Positions 58,700-64,000 of a stretch of 64,000 bases of DNA are shown piece by piece (the stretch's first letter is position 1; each line of letters starts with the position of its first letter). The translations under genes and the position numbers were made by a program. The stretch is from the NCBI GenBank assembly GCA_900771335.1, contig CAAGNP010000040.1, positions 48,484 to 112,483 of the forward strand, in the 5' to 3' direction. This DNA comes from Rikenellaceae bacterium. GTDB taxonomy: Bacteria > Bacteroidota > Bacteroidia > Bacteroidales > UBA932. The notes under the pieces are model-generated. The model ran no database searches. It saw only the letters and a list, made by a program, of their open reading frames with translations, and had not been told where the DNA came from.

Positions 58700-61600
58700 C
58701 TATTTGATTGATATTTTAATCTCTGCGCCGAAATAGATCGGTGAGTTTTTCCTTTGTGGATAACCGGTGACACTGTTCTCAACCTCTCCCTTCAGATTAA
58801 GGAAGTTGTTTGCATAGAACGAAATGGTGGCCAGCTTTCTGATCTCTTTGGTCAGACGTATATTGAGCAGACCATAGAACGGATAATTTGCCCTATGGTA
58901 ATATGTCCCGGTATTGGTGGAGATGAGCATATTTCTGTATTGCTCATCCCTCTCCATCTCTTGGGTAAATGGGATAACATTCCCTTTTCTGTCCATAATA
59001 TAGAGCGGGTTGATGTATTTGGTATGCTCACTGTCTTCAATGGCCTCTTTGCCGGATACCCTACGCCCATTTTCATCGTAGAAGTATGGAAGTGACTCAC
59101 CGTTGTATTCATAAAGGGAAGTAGTCCTGTCCATAAATACCATCTGGGCAGTCAGGGTCACCACCATGGCTATCTCAGGGATGTGTGTGATGAAACGGAC
59201 ATTGGTGCTCAGTCTCTCCTTGACAGATGTGTTGGATGAACTGAAAGAACCGGCATATATCCCCACATAAGGAAATGTCCGTCCTGCCGTGGTCCCTGAA
59301 TAGTGGGATGCTGTCTCATGGGTCTTGGTGGAGCGGATATTCATATATGCACCACTTACATTGATGCTGGTGTTGATCGCTTCGATTTTTGCAAAGTCGA
59401 GGGTGTACTCGATACCCCATTTGTCGTTGTTGATTCCATTTACAGGTCGGTGGTATGACATGAATGTGGTGTCGTTGACAGAAGAAAGTGTTTTCCCTCC
59501 GGCTGTAATCCTGTTGTTCCTGTATTCAGGGAATGCCCCTGATGGGAGATTCTCCGGGGTAAGTTCACCATTAACCCACTTGTATCCGTATCTTCGATAC
59601 TGCATAGGGATATACTCGGTAATGAACCCGTAGCCGTCGGTCATTTTCTCCTTGAAATAGACCACAGATCCGCTTACCAGACCTCCGTCAATGTCAATAC
59701 CTGCCTCAAAATTGACAGATTTCTGGGGTCTAAGATCGGGATTCGAGGTCTCAAGTCTCCTGGTAGTCAGTACGGCGAGTCCGAAGTCATTGGCATCGAA
59801 GTCATTATATGAGAATGAGACGAGATCGTAGAAGGCATCTTCCGGGAAGAGGTATGCCATAGATGGCATTTTGTAGGTGATTCCCCATCCGGCGCGGAGA
59901 CTTAGCCCTTTAAAGCCCTTTTTCTTCTTGATAATATCGTATTTCACATTGAAGCGTGGCTCAATAGTGAAGAAATTGTCGGTATTTATCCCTTTTGCAG
60001 CGATGTGGTTAAGGCGTGCACCTGCCTGGATTTCCAGAAGTGTCGCAGCAATGGGAAGTTTGAGATTGTCCTCGGCGAAAGCGGTGTACCTGTGCAGGAA
60101 CGGAATCTCATTGTAGGATCTTTCGCGGGATGCGGAGGCTGAGCCGGGTGATGGTGGGAGTCTTAGGTCAAAAACCTTTCCGGCACCGTTGTTGCCCTGT
60201 ATTTTCCATTCTCCGCCGATGAGGACTTTGTTTGATATCGCGCCGTACCTTCCGAAGAGGTTGGCGGTAAGTTTTCCTTGTCCGTCAATGGGGGTTCCAT
60301 AGACTGAGACATCAGAGTAATACTGTGCAGGGGTGAAAAAACCTATATTCTCCCCGCTCTCCATAGATTCTGAGGTGGGGGTATATCCTGCGCTGCCCAA
60401 ATAGACTTTGCTGCGGGAGTATTGCTCAGCAATACCTCCTGTTACCATATATTCTATATTGGTAATCCATGGCTTGTTAAGGATCCAGCGGCCATTGATG
60501 TTGAGGCGAAGACCCTTCTCTTTCTGCTGCTGCACCTCTTCCAGGAATAGGTCAGGGTCAGATAAGGTGGATGCGTTGGAGTAATTGCCACGGAGTTTTA
60601 CATTGAAAATCAGTTTTTTGGCGAAGTTTTTCGAATATCCGGCCTGGAAGTTCACCCTGTCGTATGCAGAAGCGGGGGTACGGATATCCTGATAGGCTTT
60701 AGCGTAGTCTATGTCGAAGTTGAGGACTCCGCCCCTCTCTCCGAGAGCAAACCCTTTCCCTCCGGATACTTGTTTGAGCTGTGGGTCCGCTTTGACCCTT
60801 ACCTCCCAGGGGGTGATACCCGCTTTGGTCTTGACTACCACTGCTCCAGATGTCAGGTCTCCGTACTCGGCAGAGGGAATACCCCTGATTACCTGTACAG
60901 ATTCAATATTGTCGGTAGATACTTGTCTGGCATCTACACCGCCACCGGCTGTGGATGCGGCATTGCCAGATGTGCCGTTGACCATTGATGATGTGGAGAT
61001 AGCCTGAAGATTGGCATCATTTGACAGGGAAGCCCCGTCTACGATGAGGGCTGTACCTATGGCATTGGCGGTATTGCTGCCGATGTCGCGGATTGACAGT
61101 GTGTTGACAGATGTGAGGTTAGGATTCTCAGTGATGCTTCCCGGGAGGAGCTGCATCACATCCTTGAGGCTTGAGGGCTGTATGTGTTCGATGGTCTGGG
61201 CTGAGATTTTGGATGAGGATGTAATCTCACCACCCTCTTTGGCTGTCACTACCACCTCATCAAGTGCCAGACTCTGGGTCTTCATCAGTACGCTCAGACC
61301 CTTAAGATCTTTTTTAATGTCGAGGACCATCTCTCTGGTCTCATATCCCAGATTGGAGAACTCGACAGTATATTTTCCGGCAGGGATATTGGTGATTTTG
61401 AATTCACCTTTTTCATCGGTGACAGACCAGAGTCCCAACTCTTTGACCACTACAGTGGCCATGAAAAGAGGTTCGCGTGCCCCGTCCTCGATAATTTTGC
61501 CGGAAATGTAAAATCGCCCTTGGTCCTCCCCGCTAAGTGTGCTTGCGGAGAGGAGAAGAGCGAAAAGAGTGGTGATGACTATAAGTAGTCTTTTAGTCAT
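58700..61600 (-). CDS. TonB-dependent outer-membrane receptor (DUF4876-associated)
   Basis: 966-residue outer-membrane transporter: signal peptide, carboxypeptidase-regulatory-like domain (FYISGKIIEDGAREPLFMATVVV, ~30-110), plug with LDEVVVTAKEGG and SLKDVMQLLPGSITENP (~115-250), and a barrel ending in EIKISIK. It has no STN domain, unlike the receptors of the 22-35 kb block, and is not closely related to them. The genes around it (FISUMP lipoprotein upstream; DUF4876 lipoprotein, barrel protein and polyferredoxin downstream) suggest one uptake system. A metal or cofactor is a candidate substrate. Confidence 0.92.
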   Translation of the reverse strand: MTKRLLIVITTLFALLLSASTLSGEDQGRFYISGKIIEDGAREPLFMATVVVKELGLWSVTDEKGEFKITNIPAGKYTVEFSNLGYETREMVLDIKKDLKGLSVLMKTQSLALDEVVVTAKEGGEITSSSKISAQTIEHIQPSSLKDVMQLLPGSITENPNLTSVNTLSIRDIGSNTANAIGTALIVDGASLSNDANLQAISTSSMVNGTSGNAASTAGGGVDARQVSTDNIESVQVIRGIPSAEYGDLTSGAVVVKTKAGITPWEVRVKADPQLKQVSGGKGFALGERGGVLNFDIDYAKAYQDIRTPASAYDRVNFQAGYSKNFAKKLIFNVKLRGNYSNASTLSDPDLFLEEVQQQKEKGLRLNINGRWILNKPWITNIEYMVTGGIAEQYSRSKVYLGSAGYTPTSESMESGENIGFFTPAQYYSDVSVYGTPIDGQGKLTANLFGRYGAISNKVLIGGEWKIQGNNGAGKVFDLRLPPSPGSASASRERSYNEIPFLHRYTAFAEDNLKLPIAATLLEIQAGARLNHIAAKGINTDNFFTIEPRFNVKYDIIKKKKGFKGLSLRAGWGITYKMPSMAYLFPEDAFYDLVSFSYNDFDANDFGLAVLTTRRLETSNPDLRPQKSVNFEAGIDIDGGLVSGSVVYFKEKMTDGYGFITEYIPMQYRRYGYKWVNGELTPENLPSGAFPEYRNNRITAGGKTLSSVNDTTFMSYHRPVNGINNDKWGIEYTLDFAKIEAINTSINVSGAYMNIRSTKTHETASHYSGTTAGRTFPYVGIYAGSFSSSNTSVKERLSTNVRFITHIPEIAMVVTLTAQMVFMDRTTSLYEYNGESLPYFYDENGRRVSGKEAIEDSEHTKYINPLYIMDRKGNVIPFTQEMERDEQYRNMLISTNTGTYYHRANYPFYGLLNIRLTKEIRKLATISFYANNFLNLKGEVENSVTGYPQRKNSPIYFGAEIKISIK

Positions 61601-61609
61601 TATTATATG

Positions 61610-62923
61610 CTATTTGTTTCTTATACAGCGTACTGCCATACCGCTGCGTGATGCTGAATATGCGGCAGACAAGTTTGGTCCGGCAGCTTTGTTGGTAGAG
61701 GCCATTGCTGAGAAGTATTGTGCGTTTTTAAGTGTGCCGTCGTCGTTCTTGTTTTTGGCACCCATCTCAGTGGTATATGCTGTTGAACCCATAAGGTAGC
61801 CAATGGTATTGACTACTGAGCCTTTAGTGGCTGTGAAATTGGTTACATTCACATAACCGAACCAATTGACATTCCAACCTGCTTCATTGGCTTTGGCAAT
61901 TGAACCATACTGTGTCTCTGTGTCGTAGAAAGGTGCAGCATCGTTCTTGTAGTCTTTGTGCACACTCTTGCCGAAGAGGTCTACATATTCTTTGGCTGTA
62001 GGGATGTGCCACCCTTCAGGGCAGATACCTTGTGTCCCTTCATAGGTTGCATAAGTTTCTGCGGTAATGGTTCCGGGTGCCAAACCGAAAGCGGCCTCCA
62101 TATTATAGAGATAACCTTGTTTCTTGATCAGTTCTTCATTGTTTGAGAGAACTTTGTTTACACTGTCTACAGGGAACCAAACACCATTGTCAATGGCAGT
62201 AAGATCTGTAGAAGGGGTCTTTCCTTCAGGGATATAGCGAAGATTTTCCACCATCCATAGGCGTCCGTCAGGCAACCATTTAACTTTGTAGTCTACACCG
62301 CCCAAAGCAACAGTAGAGATTACAGGTTGCTCAAGTGAAAGAGTGCCGGAAGCAGAATTGTCGCTCAAGGCATAATTGATTTTGTATGAAATCTTGTCGT
62401 TTGTGGTGTTCTCAGAGATGGTAACTGTAAGTTCATATTCACCGTATGTGCCTGAAGCGGGCTCTACTGTAATACCTTCACCTTCGGTAGTGAGGCTCCA
62501 GTCGTTTGAAGCTGTAAGATTTACTTTGAATGATGACTCATAGCCGTTTAGGGTCAAATCTGCAGGTGCTGCGACAGTTATGTTTGCATCTGTCCCTTGT
62601 TGGGTGATGATAAAGTCAACACCCATCATACCTACTTCATTTGTGGCAACAAAGTTCACTTTGTATTCCTGAGGGGTAGATGTGGGGTTTTCAGGAACAG
62701 TAATGGATACAGTAGCATTACCTGTACCTGAGGCAGGGTTTACTGTGATGGCGCTATTGTTGGGGGTAGCTTTCCAGGAAGTGTTGGCTGTTACATCTAC
62801 TGTAATGACTTCACCTGCAGCAGAAACGCTGGCTGTGCCGGTTGAAAGTCCAAGATCCGGTTCCTTTTTACAAGAAGACAAGGCCATGATGCTTATGGCC
62901 AAAACAAATAATAGCTTTTTCAT
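61610..62923 (-). CDS. Surface lipoprotein with BACON-like repeats and FISUMP domain
   Basis: 437 residues, lipobox cysteine in SSCKKEPD. Two beta-sandwich repeats of about 85 residues follow (TASVSAAGEVITVDVTANTSWKATP; DLTLNGYESSFKVNLTASNDWSL), like BACON domains. The C-terminal half (~205-437) has the Fibrobacter succinogenes major paralogous domain: DGRLWMVENLRYIP, YLYNMEAAFG, GICPEGWHIPTAKEYVDLFG and SRSGMAVRCIRN. These are usually surface adhesion or binding lipoproteins. It is 11 bases after purN and 9 before the receptor gene. Confidence 0.85.
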   Translation of the reverse strand: MKKLLFVLAISIMALSSCKKEPDLGLSTGTASVSAAGEVITVDVTANTSWKATPNNSAITVNPASGTGNATVSITVPENPTSTPQEYKVNFVATNEVGMMGVDFIITQQGTDANITVAAPADLTLNGYESSFKVNLTASNDWSLTTEGEGITVEPASGTYGEYELTVTISENTTNDKISYKINYALSDNSASGTLSLEQPVISTVALGGVDYKVKWLPDGRLWMVENLRYIPEGKTPSTDLTAIDNGVWFPVDSVNKVLSNNEELIKKQGYLYNMEAAFGLAPGTITAETYATYEGTQGICPEGWHIPTAKEYVDLFGKSVHKDYKNDAAPFYDTETQYGSIAKANEAGWNVNWFGYVNVTNFTATKGSVVNTIGYLMGSTAYTTEMGAKNKNDDGTLKNAQYFSAMASTNKAAGPNLSAAYSASRSGMAVRCIRNK

Positions 62924-62934
62924 ATTATTAAGTA

Positions 62935-63513
62935 TTAATAAATTAAAAATTCTTTTTCTATGTAGTCTTCAGTCACTTGGGGATATACCTTCTCAAGTTC
63001 GTGAATCTTGGCTTCCAAACTTGCCGGTGTCTCATCGGCAGAGATGGTGCATATGCTTTGGTAGATGATTTTACCGCAGTCATACTGCTGGTCCACTACA
63101 TGGATAGTTATTCCCGACTGCTTTTCACCCGCAGCTATGACGGCATTGTGGACATGCTCGCCATACATCCCTTTTCCTCCATATTTGGGGAGAAGCGAGG
63201 GGTGAATATTGAGAATCCTTTCAGGGTATTTTCCCAAAATGTAATCGGGCACTTTCAATAGAAATCCGGCGAGGATGATGAAGTCAATATGATATTTCTC
63301 CAGAATAGGGAGAATTGAGTCCGGATCCTGAAACTCTTTGTATGTAAACGTGCTGTAGGGTATGCCTAATCTTTCCGCACGCTGGAGGACATATGCGTCC
63401 TTCTTGTTCGAGAGGATTAAGCTGATTCGCCCTACGGTTGAATCTTTGAAGTGGCTTACCAGGTTTTCAGCATTACTGCCAGAACCCGAAGCAAATACTG
63501 CTATACTGAACAT
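62935..63513 (-). CDS. purN: Phosphoribosylglycinamide formyltransferase
   Basis: Third step of purine biosynthesis, using 10-formyltetrahydrofolate. The ATG at 63513 gives 192 residues (MFSIAVFASGSGSNAENL), the standard start; the open frame from 63537 adds eight residues. The conserved HPSLLPKYGGKGMYGEHVHNAVI (with His and the Asp downstream in VVDQQYDCGKIIYQ) confirms the family. A TAnnTTTG element is 21 bases upstream. It probably leads the leftward transcript of the receptor locus, although its function differs. Confidence 0.95.
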   Translation of the reverse strand: MFSIAVFASGSGSNAENLVSHFKDSTVGRISLILSNKKDAYVLQRAERLGIPYSTFTYKEFQDPDSILPILEKYHIDFIILAGFLLKVPDYILGKYPERILNIHPSLLPKYGGKGMYGEHVHNAVIAAGEKQSGITIHVVDQQYDCGKIIYQSICTISADETPASLEAKIHELEKVYPQVTEDYIEKEFLIY

Positions 63514-63534
63514 TCTATTTATATTTTCTAAGTA

Positions 63535-63542
63535 CAAATATA
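63535..63542 (-). promoter_or_regulatory. Putative -7 promoter element of purN
   Basis: Minus strand reads TATATTTG, 21 bases upstream of the purN start codon. Confidence 0.5.
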
Positions 63543-63619
63543 GAAGTTTTGGTGCGGCTATGAAAATTTAAAGAAACAATTTGGGACCTGTGATCAAAAA
63601 TTCAGAGGGTGATAAATTA

Positions 63620-63656
63620 ATGACCTGTCCTGCTTCTTATTTACGGGACAGGTCAT
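63620..63656 (-). terminator. Hairpin downstream of the Rpn-like gene
   Basis: ATGACCTGTCC (63620-63630) pairs perfectly with GGACAGGTCAT (63646-63656) around a 15-base loop. It lies 29 bases past the partial gene's stop on the minus strand, but the T-run is poor, so it may be a weak terminator or mRNA 3' stabiliser. Confidence 0.5.
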
Positions 63657-63685
63657 CAAAATTTGTATAACAACCGGGTAATCTA

Positions 63686-64000
63686 TTATAATTCCTCGAT
63701 CAACTTTTTATCTATACCAGTGATGATGGAGATTTCAGATATAGATATTCCTCTATCTTTCATTTTTCTAGCCACATCTAAGCGCTCTTCCTCGCGTCCC
63801 TCTTTACGACCTTCTTCTCGGCCTATCTCACGACCCTCTTCACGTCCGATCTCGCGGCCCTCAAAGAGGCCTTTATCATAGCCCTCTTCGTGGCCCATCT
63901 TCAGCCCCTCTTCGCGGGCTGTGGCCAGGATATTGTTATAATCACGTTCTGAAATCATCTCTTGTTCGTATTTTATTCGTTTGTCTTCGCTGAATTGGGC
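63686..64000 (-). CDS. C-terminal part of a Rpn/PD-(D/E)XK nuclease-transposase family protein (partial)
   Basis: The last 104 codons are visible; the frame is open to the right edge, so the gene starts outside the window. The visible part reads RIKYEQEMISERDYNNILATAREEG and then a run of GREEGREIG-type repeats (EGYDKGLFEGREIGREEG...) ending in a short helix-turn-helix-like tail ISISEISIITGIDKKLIEEL. This layout is typical of Rpn-type recombination-promoting nucleases and PDDEXK transposase-family proteins, whose catalytic domain would be upstream. The Glu/Gly/Arg repeat is encoded by near-identical nine-base units that could change number by slippage. Confidence 0.75.
   Translation of the reverse strand, partial: AQFSEDKRIKYEQEMISERDYNNILATAREEGLKMGHEEGYDKGLFEGREIGREEGREIGREEGRKEGREEERLDVARKMKDRGISISEISIITGIDKKLIEEL

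Noticed and set aside
61610..62923. SusE/SusF-like starch-binding lipoprotein
   Set aside because: The C-terminal half is a FISUMP domain and the beta-sandwich repeats resemble BACON domains; no starch-binding sites were recognised.
63620..63656. Terminal inverted repeats of an insertion sequence
   Set aside because: They form one hairpin with a 15-base loop, not element ends; no transposase lies between them.

Overview
The window is a gene-dense segment of a chromosome from a Bacteroidota bacterium, most likely order Bacteroidales. The evidence is TonB-dependent receptors with Bacteroidetes-specific lipoprotein partners, an S46 dipeptidyl-peptidase, DUF5117-type secreted metalloprotease, class III fructose-bisphosphatase, the rpsL-rpsG-fusA-rpsJ order, weak or absent Shine-Dalgarno sites, and many upstream sequences that fit the Bacteroides -7 promoter element TAnnTTTG. 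No plasmid, prophage or CRISPR signature was seen. Most of the window looks like chromosomal core, with accessory elements between the genes.

Layout. 1-4.5 kb: tail of a B12-dependent ribonucleotide reductase, ispE, and dnaE on the opposite strand. 4.5-5.8 kb: a REP-associated (RAYT-type) HUH transposase gene flanked on both sides by GC-rich imperfect palindromes; related palindrome pairs recur near 12.0 kb and 17.4 kb. 5.9-17.4 kb: rnr, gpmI, a polyprenyl diphosphate synthase, a U32 peptidase, then a leftward operon rdgB-recO-rsgA-MATE, and an S41 protease. 17.5-21.7 kb: leftward operon rocD-ctlX-fbp (arginine/ornithine/citrulline catabolism plus gluconeogenesis).

21.7-35.7 kb is the most striking region: a four-gene outer-membrane cassette (small secreted protein, TonB-dependent receptor, DUF4249-like lipoprotein, MG2/plug-like secreted protein) is present twice in the same order, with a YfcC/DcuC-family inner-membrane carrier between the copies. 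Genes overlap or abut, so they are probably co-expressed, and the second copy also has its own promoter-like sequence. Substrate and function are unknown; the neighbours suggest amino acid or peptide use.

35.7-39.2 kb: rpsL-rpsG-fusA-rpsJ, cut off after rpsJ by a tRNA gene instead of continuing into rplC. 39.3-40.2 kb: an ~890-base gene-free hub holding a terminator, 48-base tandem repeats, short palindromes and a large structured repeat whose other copy lies at 11.9 kb, followed by tRNA-Leu. 40.4-44.1 kb: a GNAT protein facing a wbpE-wbpD-wbpB set for a diacetamido-uronic acid sugar nucleotide. 44.2-47.2 kb: pheS, tRNA-Gly, a lactonase, a TIGR04076-like protein and a rubredoxin. 47.2-51.5 kb: a secreted zinc protease and divergent umuD-umuC. 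51.8-63.5 kb: a long leftward run purN - FISUMP lipoprotein - TonB receptor - DUF4876-like lipoprotein - beta-barrel protein - polyferredoxin with HMA-like domains - DPP7-type S46 peptidase, which looks like an outer-to-inner membrane uptake and electron-transfer system, possibly for a metal. The window ends inside a PD-(D/E)XK (Rpn/PDDEXK) family protein.

All family names come from recognising sequence motifs by eye; no database search was run. Start codons were moved inward where the longest reading frame overlapped a neighbour or carried a non-homologous extension, and this is said in each entry.
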